Notes under the pieces: model-generated
Seen by the model: the letters and a program-made list of their open reading frames with translations, nothing else
Told to the model about the DNA's origin: nothing
Databases searched by the model: none
Source: Thalassolituus hydrocarboniclasticus
Lineage (GTDB): Bacteria; Pseudomonadota; Gammaproteobacteria; Pseudomonadales; Oceanobacteraceae
NCBI RefSeq assembly: GCF_025345565.1
Contig: NZ_CP054475.1
Coordinates: 1,011,501-1,075,500 of the forward strand
DNA length: 64,000 bases
Direction of reading: 5' to 3'
Part shown: positions 8,991 through 19,020 of the stretch, in pieces
Numbering within the stretch: the stretch's first letter is position 1
Layout: the number at the start of each line of letters is the position of its first letter
Made by a program: the position numbers and the translations under genes

Positions 8991-9695
8991 TTAAAGGCGG
9001 ATAAACTCTGCCAGCCAGCGGCCAACGGTATCGGCATCGGTAGGTTGGGCGAGGGTATTCATTCCTTCGCGGAACAGCTCCGGGCCGATACAGTTTTCCC
9101 GCCGCGGCAATAATTTCTGGGTGTAATCCACCGTAAATTCCGGATGTCCCTGAAAGGTCAGCACCCGCTGGTCGATATAAAACGCCGCATTTTCGCAGAA
9201 TTCACTGCTGGCCAGACGCCGTGCTTCCGGTGGCAGGGTCAGCACCTGATCGCGGTGGCTGTAAATCAGGCGTAAATGCGACAGGTCATCGTTGAGCCAG
9301 CTCGGACGCTGTTCAATGCGGGTGGTATGCACGCCGATGCCCCAGCCTTTATCGCTGCGCGCAGCATAACCGCCGAGGGTATGCGCCAGCAGCTGGTGAC
9401 CAAAACAGATTCCAATCATTTTGCTGTGCTGGGCGTAGGCCTGCCTGATCCAGTCCTGCAGTGGTGCAATCCACGGCAGGTCGTCATAGACACCGGCTTT
9501 GGAGCCGGTAATCAGGTAAGCGTCGCATTCTTTAATATCCTGCGGTAATTCCCCTTGTTGTACCTGATAAAAACGGTATTCGAGAGGAATGCCCAGACGG
9601 GAAAAAAACTGCGTGAACATATTGCCGTACGAACGGTATTCGTCCAGCAAATCGGGGTAAAGGGTATCGGTTTCCAGCAGGCCCAGCGTTTTCAT
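8991..9695 (-). CDS. Class I glutamine amidotransferase-like protein
   Basis: The 234-residue protein has the class I GATase fold of GMP-synthase type. The catalytic nucleophile is C97 in the elbow MIGICFGHQLLAH, and the dyad partners H184 and E186 lie in FQGHPEF. Stand-alone members of this family either hydrolyse gamma-glutamyl compounds or have unknown substrates. It follows the DUF3820 gene by 11 bases on the same strand, so the two are likely cotranscribed. Confidence 0.88.
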   Translation of the reverse strand: MKTLGLLETDTLYPDLLDEYRSYGNMFTQFFSRLGIPLEYRFYQVQQGELPQDIKECDAYLITGSKAGVYDDLPWIAPLQDWIRQAYAQHSKMIGICFGHQLLAHTLGGYAARSDKGWGIGVHTTRIEQRPSWLNDDLSHLRLIYSHRDQVLTLPPEARRLASSEFCENAAFYIDQRVLTFQGHPEFTVDYTQKLLPRRENCIGPELFREGMNTLAQPTDADTVGRWLAEFIRL

Positions 9696-9706
9696 AGCGA
9701 GTGTCG

Positions 9707-9964
9707 TCAGTGCAGAGTGTCGGAAGCAGGGTTGACCAGTACAGTCGCTGACTGGCCGCGTAACGGCTTGAGAATATCTTCCAGACCGTTGATTTTAATT
9801 TCCAGTGCTAATGCCAGCAGCATGCCCAGCTGGCCGGCCGGCATACCCTTGTTATTCAGCCACAACAGGTATTCTTCGGGAATATCGATCAGCACCCGCC
9901 CCTGATATTTGCCAAAGGGCATGGTCATGGTTACCAGGCGGAGCAGGTCGGATTTGTCGAACAC
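9707..9964 (-). CDS. DUF3820 family protein
   Basis: The 85-residue protein carries the DUF3820 signature MTMPFGKYQGRVLIDIPEEY, then LLWLNNKG and LALALEIKINGLE. The family is widespread and lacks a firm function. I choose the GTG at 9964 (reading VFDKSDLLRL) because AGAGG stands 6 bases ahead and relatives start at this point; an ATG 13 codons upstream would add a non-conserved tail. The divergent PilZ gene starts about 180 bases away. Confidence 0.85.
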   Translation of the reverse strand: MFDKSDLLRLVTMTMPFGKYQGRVLIDIPEEYLLWLNNKGMPAGQLGMLLALALEIKINGLEDILKPLRGQSATVLVNPASDTLH

Positions 9965-10078
9965 GGAATACCTCTGAATGCTGTTAAAAGGGGCCATTCC
10001 CATCAGTTTGTGGTGTGACCATCGACATGATGAGCGGTGGTCGCGCAGCCTGCAAGTGCTGCAAAACGCTTGGACACT

Positions 10079-10105
10079 TTGTCAGGCATTTTTCTGGTCT
10101 ACACT
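10079..10105 (+). promoter_or_regulatory. Possible promoter of the PilZ/GGDEF-EAL pair
   Basis: TTGTCA (10079-10084) and TACACT (10100-10105) resemble sigma-70 boxes, but the 15-base spacing is short. It lies 38 bases before the chosen PilZ start. Confidence 0.3.
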
Positions 10106-10142
10106 AAAGTCTCAGTTATCACTTAGGCCAGATGCACCGGGC

Positions 10143-10796
10143 ATGGAAGAAAAACACACACGATTTGAGGACCTGCGGCTGATGCCGGGCCAGCCGCTGC
10201 AGCTGGACTTTGAAGGCTATACCAGCGAACGGGACCGGTCAGTTCTTATCGGCTATCGCGCCGGACAAAGCATCATCGTTACCACGCCGCTTGTTAATGG
10301 TTCGCCCATGGTTCTGAAGCTTGGGGCGTCGCTGGCGGTGCGTCTGTTTGCCACGCAAATGAATTGCGCCTGTGCCTTCCGTACGGAAATTATTCATATT
10401 TCCCGTGCCCCTTATCCGCATCTGCATCTGGCCATGCCGGGATCTATGGTGCTGGGTGAGGTGCGCAGCTCGGTACGCGCCAAGGTATCGCTGATTGCAT
10501 CCGTGCATTACGGCGAGAATTTTTCGCAGAAATGTTCAGCCATGATTAAAGACCTGAGTCTCGGCGGGGCGCGGCTGGAGGCCAAAATGCTGCCGGTTGA
10601 GGTTGGTGAAACGATTCAGCTGACCGCGCAGGTGGCGGTCAGTGGCATTGAACGCATTATTAAACTCGACGCCATTGTCCGTGCGATTACGAAAGAAACC
10701 GGCGGCGTCGGGGTTGGGCTGCAGTTTCAGACTATGAGTGATTCGGACCGCATTACACTGCACGCTTACGTGCTTTCCAATATTCACCGGCAATAG
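10143..10796 (+). CDS. PilZ domain protein, YcgR-like c-di-GMP effector
   Basis: The 217-residue protein has an N-terminal YcgR-N-like beta domain (about 10-100) and a C-terminal PilZ domain. Both c-di-GMP contacts are present: RSSVR (108-112, the RxxxR motif) and DLSLGG (137-142, the D/NxSxxG motif). YcgR proteins slow the flagellar motor when c-di-GMP is high; that role is only inferred here. The ATG at 10143 gives the usual family start, though its ribosome site is weak and a start up to 55 codons upstream is formally open. A c-di-GMP turnover gene follows 26 bases downstream. Confidence 0.85.
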   Translation: MEEKHTRFEDLRLMPGQPLQLDFEGYTSERDRSVLIGYRAGQSIIVTTPLVNGSPMVLKLGASLAVRLFATQMNCACAFRTEIIHISRAPYPHLHLAMPGSMVLGEVRSSVRAKVSLIASVHYGENFSQKCSAMIKDLSLGGARLEAKMLPVEVGETIQLTAQVAVSGIERIIKLDAIVRAITKETGGVGVGLQFQTMSDSDRITLHAYVLSNIHRQ

Positions 10797-10822
10797 CCGT
10801 TTTCCAGTTCTGGAGTTGTTGC

Positions 10823-13477
10823 ATGACTGGTATGACATCCCCTGCTGACGGGCAGGATCACTGGAGTCAGGTCTGGCAGGATCTGCTGAAAGGCCGCGCG
10901 TTGACCCCATCGTTGCCTGTCTCGCCTCTGGGTTTGCAATTGCAGTCCCTGCTGGAAAACAGTTTGCAGCGCTTTATGTTCAGCCGTGCCGATACCCTGC
11001 TGCATGATCTGCAGGCCTGCCTGCAACCGCTGGCCACGGCGCTGCAGGCTGAGCAGGTTGTTTTGCTGTTGTGTCCGCAAGGGGCTCATGCACAGCCGCT
11101 GTGCATTCTCAGCGCTCAGGATGACAGCAGCACGCAGCGCCTGCAGCGTCTGGCGCTGCAGCGTGATGACTGGTGTGGTCTGCTTGAGCGTCAGCAGCCG
11201 CGGTTATTATCGGCGGCTGTTGCCCGTGGCCCGGACGAGCAGCTGGTGCTGCAGGCCATGGCCTGCGATCAGGTACTGTTGCTGCCGGTTGGTGATCATC
11301 ATGCTGTGTCCGGTTGTATGTTGCTGGGCCTGAGCGATGACATTGCCGTTCCTGATGAGCACGAACGTTCGCTGCTGTCGGGATTTACCCGTCTGTGTTT
11401 TCTGATTGCCGACCGCCTTGCCCTGATGACCCACCTGGAACAACGTGAACGCTCACTGTTGCAGACCGAGCGTCTGGCCAGAATTGGCAGCTGGTATGAC
11501 GATGTACTGAATAACCGCATCACTTTTACGCCGCAGGCCGGCGAGATATTTGAACTCAGTCCTGAGGTTAGTCAGGTAAGCCTTGAAACCTACATTGCCT
11601 ATCTGCATCCGGATGATAAAGAGCGGGTCATTACGACGTTGCAGCACAGTCTGCAGAGGTTGCAGCCCTCGGATATGACTTACCGCATCTGTACGCCCTC
11701 CGGGCGGGTCAAAATGATCCATGGTCTGGGCGAAATTATTGTTAACGCCGAAGGCAAAGCTGTGGCGCGGGTAGGCACGGTGCAGGATATTACTGAGGCT
11801 CATGCCCGTGAGCAGCGGCTGCAGCAGGCCGCGCGGGTGTTTGAATCCACTATGGAAGGCGTAGTAATTACCGACCCGGCGGGTCTGATTGAAGCGATCA
11901 ATCCGGCCTTTACCACCATTACCGGTTATGCCGAAGATGAGGTGCGCGGACGTTCGGTGGCGATGTTCAGTCCGGAGCGGCGTCAGCGTAATGTGCTGCA
12001 GGATATCCGCAGCGAAGTACAGAGCCGTGGCTTCTGGCGTGGTGAAATATGGAACCGGCGCAAGAATGGCGAAGTCTTTCCACAGTCGCTGACGGTGACC
12101 ACGGTGCGTGATGAGCAGCAGAATATCAGCCATTATGTGGCGGTATTTGCCGATATCACCCGGCAGAAAGAATCGGAGCAGCAGCTGGATTATCTGGCTC
12201 ATCACGATTCCCTGACGGGCCTGCCGAACCGCAGTTCGCTGCTGATTAAACTGCAGCGCGCGCTGGAGCTGGCAAGCCAGAAGCGGCGTAAAGTCGCCGT
12301 GATCACCATCGATCTGGATCACTTCAAACACATCAATGACAGCCTTGGCCATCCGGCCGGTGACCGTCTGCTGCAGGAGTGTGCCCGCCGTCTGCGTGAA
12401 CGCCTGCGCGACAGCGATACCGTGGTACGCCAGGGCGGTGATGAGTTTGTAGTGGTGCTGGAAAATATCGTCAGTGACGATCAGGTCAGACGCGTGGCGG
12501 AGATTATTCAGCAGTTGTTCGGCAGTGCTTTTGATGTGGGTATCGGCCGCGAACTGTTTATTGGTGCCAGCCTGGGGATCACGTTGTTTCCGGATCATGG
12601 CCGTGATGTTACCCAGCTGATCAGTAATGCCGATGTGGCGATGTATCAGGCCAAGAGTAAGGGCCGTAACCATTATCAGTTTTATACCAATGACCTGACT
12701 CAGGCGGCGACGGACCGGCTGGAGCTGGGGAATGAGCTGCGTCATGCGTTACAGCGTGATGACGAGCTGCAGCTGCATTATCAGCCACAGGTCTGTATTC
12801 GCAGCGGCCGGGTGACCGGTGTTGAAGCCTTAATCCGCTGGCAGCATGAGCAGGAAGGCATGATTCAGCCGGGACGCTTTTTACCGGTGGCAGAAGACAA
12901 TGGTCTGATGCCGGAGCTGGACAGCTGGGTGCTGAATAAAGCCTGCCGGCAGCTTGCTGTCTGGCAGCAACAGGGGATCGCTCCGCTGATTCTGGCGGTC
13001 AATATTACCCAGCCGACCTTTGTTGCCGGTGGGCTGGTGGAGCGTCTGAAAGCCTTGCTGGATATCTATCAGCTTGATCCCAGCTGGCTGGAACTGGAAA
13101 TCACCGAAGGGGCTTTGCTGGAGCCGACCGCGCAGGTGCTGTCGACCATTGCCGGGCTGAAAGCACTGGGCGTGATGCTGGCGGTGGATGATTTCGGCAC
13201 CGGCTATTCGTCGCTTGCCTATCTGCACCGTTACCGGGTCGATAAACTGAAAATTGACCGCAGTTTTATTAACAGTGTTGAGCGTGAAGAAGAAGGGCGG
13301 GTGATCACCAGTACCATTATTAATATGGCACGCGGGCTGGGTTTGCAGATTCTGGCAGAAGGGGTGGAAACGGCGCCGCAGCTGGAATTTCTGCGTGCGA
13401 ATGGTTGCGAAACCTATCAGGGATTTTACTTCAGCCGGCCATTGCCGCTGACGGAATTGGCGTTGTTGTTAAAGTAA
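10823..13477 (+). CDS. GAF-PAS-PAS-GGDEF-EAL c-di-GMP signalling protein
   Basis: The 884-residue protein has a GAF-like domain (about 55-205), two PAS domains (about 215-330 and 335-455, the latter with TMEGVVITDP and GYAEDEVRG), then GGDEF and EAL. The cyclase motif is intact (GGDEF at 538-542). The phosphodiesterase signature is intact (EAL at 668-670, DDFGTGYSS, EGVET, YQGFYFSRP). Either or both activities are possible. No membrane helix is seen, so it is a cytosolic sensor. It probably shares an operon with the PilZ gene, which would be its natural receiver. Confidence 0.93.
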   Translation: MTGMTSPADGQDHWSQVWQDLLKGRALTPSLPVSPLGLQLQSLLENSLQRFMFSRADTLLHDLQACLQPLATALQAEQVVLLLCPQGAHAQPLCILSAQDDSSTQRLQRLALQRDDWCGLLERQQPRLLSAAVARGPDEQLVLQAMACDQVLLLPVGDHHAVSGCMLLGLSDDIAVPDEHERSLLSGFTRLCFLIADRLALMTHLEQRERSLLQTERLARIGSWYDDVLNNRITFTPQAGEIFELSPEVSQVSLETYIAYLHPDDKERVITTLQHSLQRLQPSDMTYRICTPSGRVKMIHGLGEIIVNAEGKAVARVGTVQDITEAHAREQRLQQAARVFESTMEGVVITDPAGLIEAINPAFTTITGYAEDEVRGRSVAMFSPERRQRNVLQDIRSEVQSRGFWRGEIWNRRKNGEVFPQSLTVTTVRDEQQNISHYVAVFADITRQKESEQQLDYLAHHDSLTGLPNRSSLLIKLQRALELASQKRRKVAVITIDLDHFKHINDSLGHPAGDRLLQECARRLRERLRDSDTVVRQGGDEFVVVLENIVSDDQVRRVAEIIQQLFGSAFDVGIGRELFIGASLGITLFPDHGRDVTQLISNADVAMYQAKSKGRNHYQFYTNDLTQAATDRLELGNELRHALQRDDELQLHYQPQVCIRSGRVTGVEALIRWQHEQEGMIQPGRFLPVAEDNGLMPELDSWVLNKACRQLAVWQQQGIAPLILAVNITQPTFVAGGLVERLKALLDIYQLDPSWLELEITEGALLEPTAQVLSTIAGLKALGVMLAVDDFGTGYSSLAYLHRYRVDKLKIDRSFINSVEREEEGRVITSTIINMARGLGLQILAEGVETAPQLEFLRANGCETYQGFYFSRPLPLTELALLLK

Positions 13478-13488
13478 TAATGTGAGCG

Positions 13489-13519
13489 CGGAACCGGTCT
13501 GCCGTGCAGGCCGGTTCCG
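13489..13519. terminator. Long hairpin between convergent genes
   Basis: CGGAACCGGTCTGC pairs with GCAGGCCGGTTCCG around a 3-base loop (one T-G pair). It sits between the convergent GGDEF-EAL gene and ppnP. No T-run follows, so termination would be weak or factor-assisted. Confidence 0.55.
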
Positions 13520-13528
13520 TGGCAACGC

Positions 13529-13810
13529 TTATTCGTAGGTGCAGAAATAGGCGGTCTGAGTCGCCATTTTCACCTGGAATTTAACGTTGGCCGGCACTTC
13601 GAAAGATTCGCCCTGAGCGAAGGTCTGCCATTCGCTGGCGCCTGGCAGCAGTACGTCCATGCTGCCGGAAACCACAGTCATCACTTCTTTCTGGCTGGTG
13701 CCAAATTCGTATTCACCGGCTTCCATAGCGCCAACGGTAGCTGGCAGAGTCGCGGTTTGCAGGGCAATAGACTTTACCTTGCCATCAAAATATTCGTTTA
13801 CTTTCAGCAC
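13529..13810 (-). CDS. ppnP: Pyrimidine/purine nucleoside phosphorylase (YaiE/PpnP family)
   Basis: The 93-residue cupin-fold protein matches Ppn[16 protein letters not shown], then [20 protein letters not shown] and [12 protein letters not shown]. The enzyme splits several nucleosides by phosphorolysis. I choose the GTG at 13810 (VLKVNEYF) because it has GAGGAG upstream and gives the normal 93-94 residue length. An ATG at 13852 would add 14 unusual residues. Confidence 0.9.
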   Translation of the reverse strand: MLKVNEYFDGKVKSIALQTATLPATVGAMEAGEYEFGTSQKEVMTVVSGSMDVLLPGASEWQTFAQGESFEVPANVKFQVKMATQTAYFCTYE

Positions 13811-13905
13811 AGTTAAGCACTCCTCGTGAATTGGAGTGGCGATTATACGCATCCGCTGCCGGGCGGCAATCGGCGCCTGCGCTGGGCCAGGCGAAGGCGG
13901 ACCTG

Positions 13906-15990
13906 TTATTGGTCGCCGGCCGGCCGTGTTAAAGGAAAGCGGATCACAAAACGGGTGCCCTGACCGGGGGCGCTGCTGACTTCGAGCGAGCCATGCAGCT
14001 GGTGGCTGACCAGATCCTGAATGATGTAAGCACCAATACCGCTGCCACCCTGATTGCGCTTGGTGGTAAAGAACGGATCGAACAGATGGCTCAGGGTATG
14101 TTCATCCATCCCTTTGCCGTTGTCGCTGAAGGTGATTTCTACCAGCTGATCGCGCTGCTGCGCTTCTATATGGATCTGGCCACGCTCTGAGCTGCTGTCA
14201 TCAAAAGCGTGGGTCAGGGAGTTCATCATCAGATTGGTGAATATCTGTGCCACGGCACCCGGGTAGCCGCTGATAAAAATACGCTGCGGGCATTCCACCC
14301 GTACATCAATCGGCCGGTATTTATAATTCGGCCGCAGAGATACGACGATGCTCTGCAGATAGTCTCCCAGCTCAAACTCACGGCGCTGCTCACTCGACTG
14401 ATCGACGGCTACCTGCTTGAAACGGGCAATCAGATCGGCGGCGCGGCGCAGGTTATCGGCAGTAATCTGAACCCCTTCCTCTGCAAACTGAATAAAATCA
14501 TCGAATTCGGCTTTGTGCAGCTGGTTACTGCGGAATAACTGAGCCACCTCCTGCAGCTGATCCTCCAGCGCACTGACTGCGGTAACACTGATGCCCAGCG
14601 GGGTATTGATTTCGTGTGCCAGGCCGGCAACCACTTCGCCCAGCGCGGCGTGTTTTTCCAGGTTCACCAGCTGTTGCTGTGTCAGCTTCAGCTTGCGCAG
14701 CGATTCGTTGGCTTCGGCGTTTTTCTGTTCCAGTTCACGCGTACGTTCTTCCACTTTGGATTCGAGGGTGGCGTTCAGTTCTTCCGCCCGCTGTTGCTCG
14801 GCCTGCAGTTTACTGTTGCTGTCGGACAGGCGGCGGGTGAACTGATCAACCTGACCGACCAAGGTGTTAAAGGCGTTAACGATCGGGGTGAACTCATTTT
14901 CGGCATCGTACTGCAGCGGCCGGAATGATGGCTGACTGGCTTCGCGGTTGTAGGCCACGGTGCTTTGCAGGCGCTGCAGAATCTGCTCGAACGGACGGAA
15001 CAGCACCTCCAGAACCAGCGCCATAATCGACACAAATAACACGGCGATGCCGATATTAATGGTCATGCCATCGGCCAGCCGCTCCTGTACCGCCAGCGCC
15101 AGATCAGCGTGGGGAATGCGTACCCCCATTACCAGCCCGGTCTGACTGCGCGCGGCAAACAGGTATTCGCCATTCTGTTCCTGCAGCTCGGTAGCATCGT
15201 TGGCTTTCAGGGCCAGCAGTTGCTGATTACTGACGACGGTGTGCAGTGCGCTGTCATGCTGCGGGCCAACCAGATACTGAGCGCTGCTCTGGTGTAAAAG
15301 GAACGGGCGGGTGCCGGGCGTCAGATGCAGTTCACGAATCTGCTGACGCAGTTCCTCCATCGCCCAGTCGACGGTGGCGATACCAATCAGCTTTTGCTGG
15401 TTGTCGTACATCAGTGCATCAACGGTCATGATCAGCGCTTCGGTGCCGGCGCTGTCAAAGTAGGGCGGGCTCCAGAACAGGTCGGCGTTACGTTGTTGAT
15501 CGCGTGGCCAGTCGGCCGGAATCGCCAGCCTGTACCAGGGCTGGCTGGGGTAATCGTAGCGCTCGTCACTCAGATCCCAGGTGGCCATCACATCCTGACC
15601 GTTGTGGTAGGCGTAAGGACCAAAATAACGGGCATCCGGATCGATAGTGTAAGGCTCAAACCAGATGCCGCCACCGAGTGCCTGATTGAATGACTGAAAG
15701 GTTCGCACCAGTAATTTCTGCAGGGCAGTACGCACCTCCGCCGGATTGGAGCGGTGATGTTGCTGATGATGATGTTCACCGCTGCGTGCCAGTCCGAGTG
15801 CCGTACGTTCCATCTGTGCTGCGGTGGCATCGAGATGATGAACGCTGGCGGTGACAGCCGTCATAATCTGCTGGCGGTTAAATTCCAGAACAGAATTGCT
15901 GGCACGGCTGTTGTAGTGCAGCAGCAGGGCGGTAAAGCCCGCGATCTGCAGAATGATGACGCACAGAAGAATACGGTTTTTGATATTCAT
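13906..15990 (-). CDS. Cache-domain sensor histidine kinase
   Basis: The 694-residue membrane kinase has an N-terminal helix (about 7-25), a periplasmic dCache-like sensor (about 35-305) and a second helix (about 313-333). A coiled coil follows (about 380-440), then the kinase core. H459 sits in [10 protein letters not shown]; the N box is [11 protein letters not shown], and the G boxes are DNGKGM and GGSGIGAYI. The DxF box reads [10 protein letters not shown]. The His region resembles NtrB/DctB-like kinases. No response regulator is adjacent, so the partner is unknown. The stretch [10 protein letters not shown] in the sensor is histidine-rich. Confidence 0.9.
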   Translation of the reverse strand: MNIKNRILLCVIILQIAGFTALLLHYNSRASNSVLEFNRQQIMTAVTASVHHLDATAAQMERTALGLARSGEHHHQQHHRSNPAEVRTALQKLLVRTFQSFNQALGGGIWFEPYTIDPDARYFGPYAYHNGQDVMATWDLSDERYDYPSQPWYRLAIPADWPRDQQRNADLFWSPPYFDSAGTEALIMTVDALMYDNQQKLIGIATVDWAMEELRQQIRELHLTPGTRPFLLHQSSAQYLVGPQHDSALHTVVSNQQLLALKANDATELQEQNGEYLFAARSQTGLVMGVRIPHADLALAVQERLADGMTINIGIAVLFVSIMALVLEVLFRPFEQILQRLQSTVAYNREASQPSFRPLQYDAENEFTPIVNAFNTLVGQVDQFTRRLSDSNSKLQAEQQRAEELNATLESKVEERTRELEQKNAEANESLRKLKLTQQQLVNLEKHAALGEVVAGLAHEINTPLGISVTAVSALEDQLQEVAQLFRSNQLHKAEFDDFIQFAEEGVQITADNLRRAADLIARFKQVAVDQSSEQRREFELGDYLQSIVVSLRPNYKYRPIDVRVECPQRIFISGYPGAVAQIFTNLMMNSLTHAFDDSSSERGQIHIEAQQRDQLVEITFSDNGKGMDEHTLSHLFDPFFTTKRNQGGSGIGAYIIQDLVSHQLHGSLEVSSAPGQGTRFVIRFPLTRPAGDQ

Positions 15991-16351
15991 GTTTTACATC
16001 TTGATATCAAGCTTTAGCCAGACTAGCAGTAACAGTGAGGCTTGCGTAGCGTCAATTCTGACATTACTCACAATAGTATGCGCGCCGCTGGTTTCTGCCA
16101 GCGATTAATCTCTGCAGAGAGATGGTTGGCACGTATCGCACCATTCAACCCGACCTCCGGCCTCCGACCGAGCCCCGCTGCTTGTTACAACCAGACAATT
16201 GTTACATCTGTATAAAATAATTAAGGCGATCAACCGGCCTTTCCTATATAGTACGCCCCCCTTAAGAAAACCGACGAGTCGGGCCTAGCCGTGTGAGCAG
16301 TAGAGTGCGAACCAGAACGGCCAAGCCCTTCCTCTACTACACAGGTACAAT
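15991..16351 (+). promoter_or_regulatory. Leader region of the DEAD-box helicase gene
   Basis: This 361-base gap contains no gene. A -10-like TATAGT (16247-16252) lies about 100 bases before the start, giving a long 5' leader like those of cold-shock genes. A stem AGTAGAG (16299-16305) / CTCTACT (16332-16338) ends 13 bases before the ATG and could affect ribosome access. No good -35 is seen. Confidence 0.4.
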
Positions 16352-18238
16352 ATGACCGATTCTACTCCTACAGGCTTTGCGAGCCTGGGCTTACCTTTTT
16401 CTATTCTTCGTACTCTGGAAGAGCTGGGCTACGAAGCTCCGTCTCCGATTCAGGCCGAAAGTATTCCCCCACTGCTGGAAGGCAAAGACGTTCTGGGTAT
16501 GGCCCAGACCGGTACCGGTAAAACCGCTGCCTTCGCACTGCCGCTGCTGAGCCGCACCCAGGCTGATTTTAATTCGCCACAGGTTCTGTGTCTGGCGCCA
16601 ACCCGTGAGCTGGCACAACAGGTGGCTGAAGCCATCAAAACCTACAGCAAATACATTCCGGGTATTGGTGTTACTGCTATTTATGGTGGTTCCGATTACG
16701 GCAGCCAGCTGCGTGAACTGAAGCGTGGTCCGCAGTGGGTTGTAGGTACTCCGGGCCGTGTGATGGATCACCTGCGTCGCGGCACCCTGAACCTGGCTGA
16801 TATTAAAGCCGTGGTTCTGGACGAAGCCGACGAAATGCTGCGCATGGGCTTTATCGACGACGTGAACTGGATTCTGGAACACACGCCGCGTACCCGCCAG
16901 GTGGCTCTGTTCTCCGCGACTATGCCGCGTGAAATTCAGCGCGTTGCTGAAACTCACCTGAAAGATCCGGTTGAAGTAAAAATTCAGACCAAAACCACCA
17001 CCAACGATAAAATTCGTCAGCGTTACTGGTTTGTTGCCGGTGCTCATAAAAATGATGCCCTGCTGCGTATTGCCGAAACCGAAGAATTTGACGCCATGAT
17101 GGTGTTCGTCCGCACCAAACAGGCAACGGAAGAAGTCGCTGATTTTATGCAGGCCAACGGCTTTAAATGTTCACCATTAAACGGTGACATTCCACAGGCG
17201 CTGCGTGAAAAAGCGGTAGAAAAACTGAAAGCCGGTCAGCTCGATATTATTGTAGCGACCGACGTTGCTGCCCGTGGTCTGGACGTTGAACGTATCAGCC
17301 ACGTAATCAACTACGATATTCCGCAGGATACCGAATCCTACGTTCACCGTATTGGCCGTACCGGTCGTGCGGGCCGTAATGGTGAAGCCATTGTGTTTGT
17401 TCGTGGCCGTGAAAAACGCATGCTGCGTGACATCGAAAAAGCGACCCGTCAGAGCATTGAAGAAATGCCACTGCCGACCGCCAAAATGGTTAACGAAAAA
17501 CGCCGTGAACGCTTCCAGGCACAGATTCTGGACGCCATTCACCCAGAGCGTAATAACCAGTACCGCGAAATGATTGAGACCATTCTCAGTCAGAACCCGG
17601 TCGATGCACTGGACGTTGCTGCCGCACTGGCCGCTCTGCTGCAGGGTGAAAAATCACTGTTTATTAATGAGCAGACTGATGCCCGTATGGCCGATGCCCG
17701 TGAGCGTGAACTGCGTAACGAAAGCCGCAGTGAGCGTCCGTCCCGTGACCGTGATTCCCGTGGTGATTCACGCGAGCGTGGCCCGCGCAGCAAGGCACTG
17801 CCGGAAGAGCGTCCGAAGCCATTAAAAGGTCATCCGGAAGTGGAAATGACCCGTTATATGGTTGGCATTGGTTATGACGACGGCCTGAAGCCGGGTAACC
17901 TGGTTGGCGCGGTTGCTAACGAAGCGGACCTCGACAGTGATTACATCGGCCATATCGAAATTTTTGATAATTTCGCCGTAATCGATTTACCGGAAGGTAT
18001 GCCGGCCCCGACCATGGGCAAACTGCGTAAAGCACGTGTTTGTGGTCGTCCGCTGGAAATTAAAGTCTACAAAGAGTCTGAAGTACCGCAGGGTGGCGCT
18101 GGTGCTCCACGCCGTGCTCCGCGTCGTACCGAAGGCCAGAAAGACGGTTTCGCCAAGAAACCACACCGTGGCAAGCCACGCGATAACGGTGCTCCGGCAC
18201 CGGGTACCCGTGCTCCACGTAAGCGTCGCGAAGCTTAA
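16352..18238 (+). CDS. deaD: ATP-dependent DEAD-box RNA helicase, DeaD/CsdA type
   Basis: The 628-residue helicase has all core motifs: Q motif region, AQTGTGKTAAFALP, PTRELAQQ, GTPGR, VLDEADEML, SAT, ATDVAARGLD and HRIGRTGRAGR. The C-terminal part carries an Arg/Ser/Asp-rich linker (about 455-490) and a DbpA-type RNA-binding domain (about 495-575, MVGIGYDDGLKPGNLVGAVA), followed by a basic tail. This layout is DeaD/CsdA, which helps ribosome assembly and mRNA unwinding in the cold. The codon choice looks biased towards highly expressed genes. A strong terminator follows. Confidence 0.93.
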   Translation: MTDSTPTGFASLGLPFSILRTLEELGYEAPSPIQAESIPPLLEGKDVLGMAQTGTGKTAAFALPLLSRTQADFNSPQVLCLAPTRELAQQVAEAIKTYSKYIPGIGVTAIYGGSDYGSQLRELKRGPQWVVGTPGRVMDHLRRGTLNLADIKAVVLDEADEMLRMGFIDDVNWILEHTPRTRQVALFSATMPREIQRVAETHLKDPVEVKIQTKTTTNDKIRQRYWFVAGAHKNDALLRIAETEEFDAMMVFVRTKQATEEVADFMQANGFKCSPLNGDIPQALREKAVEKLKAGQLDIIVATDVAARGLDVERISHVINYDIPQDTESYVHRIGRTGRAGRNGEAIVFVRGREKRMLRDIEKATRQSIEEMPLPTAKMVNEKRRERFQAQILDAIHPERNNQYREMIETILSQNPVDALDVAAALAALLQGEKSLFINEQTDARMADARERELRNESRSERPSRDRDSRGDSRERGPRSKALPEERPKPLKGHPEVEMTRYMVGIGYDDGLKPGNLVGAVANEADLDSDYIGHIEIFDNFAVIDLPEGMPAPTMGKLRKARVCGRPLEIKVYKESEVPQGGAGAPRRAPRRTEGQKDGFAKKPHRGKPRDNGAPAPGTRAPRKRREA

Positions 18239-18269
18239 TATTAATTAAGACTGCGCAACGTTAATAAAA

Positions 18270-18294
18270 AAACCGGCCACTGGCCGGTTTTTTT
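18270..18294. terminator. Terminator after deaD
   Basis: A perfect inverted repeat, AAACCGGCCA / TGGCCGGTTT around one base, is followed by T7 on the plus strand and preceded by A-rich sequence. It can end deaD and possibly the convergent TetR gene. Confidence 0.92.
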
Positions 18295-18378
18295 ATGTCT
18301 GCTGCACAGAATTCCTGTTAATAAAAACGCGACGGCAATAACCGCCATTATGCTGCAGCGGCTATAAGGGTTCTCTGC

Positions 18379-18960
18379 TTACCAGGCTTCGAGTTCGGCA
18401 ATCATAAATTCCAGCACATCGTGCACGCGCTTTTTCCCGGCATTCTGACGTAACAGCACCATGGCATGTACCTGACTGGCGAGAAAACGTGAGGCGGTCA
18501 GCGGATCACGCGGACGGTTTAATTCGTTATTGGCCAGCGCCTGCTGCAGGGCTTTCTTCAGGCTTTCTTCCTGCCGGCGCAGGCCGTTTTTAATCAGGTT
18601 CAGACTTTCTTCGTGTAATTGCCCCGCACTCAGGCTGGCATTCAGCAGCATACAGCCGGCACTGGCCTGATCGTTCTGTAATTGCCGTTGCAGCAGTCGG
18701 AAGTAAGCAATGATGGCGGCTTTTCCCTGATTTTCCTGCAATGGCCGCAGCATGCGGTTAAAAATATTATCGGTATAGAGCACCAGCGCCTGATGGAAAA
18801 AATCCTGTTTATTGCCAAAAGTCTGATACAGGCTGTAGCGGTTAACCCCGAGTTGTTGCACCAGATTTTCCATTGATAACTGGCGGAATCCTTCGCGCCA
18901 GAACAACAGCATGGCCTGATGCAGTACCTGAGCGGGATCGAATGACTTGGTTCTGGCCAT
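18379..18960 (-). CDS. TetR family repressor
   Basis: The 193-residue protein has an N-terminal TetR HTH (about 8-55: LHQAMLLFWREGFRQLSMEN, LVQQLGVNRYSLYQTFGNK) and a C-terminal ligand domain with AGCMLLNASL, a common pattern of the NemR/AcrR-like group. It is divergent from a glutathione S-transferase and an FMN reductase. The shared 127-base gap holds two copies of a palindromic operator. A repressor that senses electrophiles and releases these detoxification genes is a reasonable inference. Confidence 0.9.
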   Translation of the reverse strand: MARTKSFDPAQVLHQAMLLFWREGFRQLSMENLVQQLGVNRYSLYQTFGNKQDFFHQALVLYTDNIFNRMLRPLQENQGKAAIIAYFRLLQRQLQNDQASAGCMLLNASLSAGQLHEESLNLIKNGLRRQEESLKKALQQALANNELNRPRDPLTASRFLASQVHAMVLLRQNAGKKRVHDVLEFMIAELEAW

Positions 18961-19020
18961 TAAATTACCTGTATGTTCTGAAGATTGCCGGCAGGATCAG
19001 GCAGCTAAGCGAATTCTTTC

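Noticed and set aside
11453-12745. 430-residue minus-strand frame opposite the GGDEF-EAL gene
   Set aside because: It lies fully within a clear plus-strand gene with intact GGDEF and EAL motifs; the translation has no domain.
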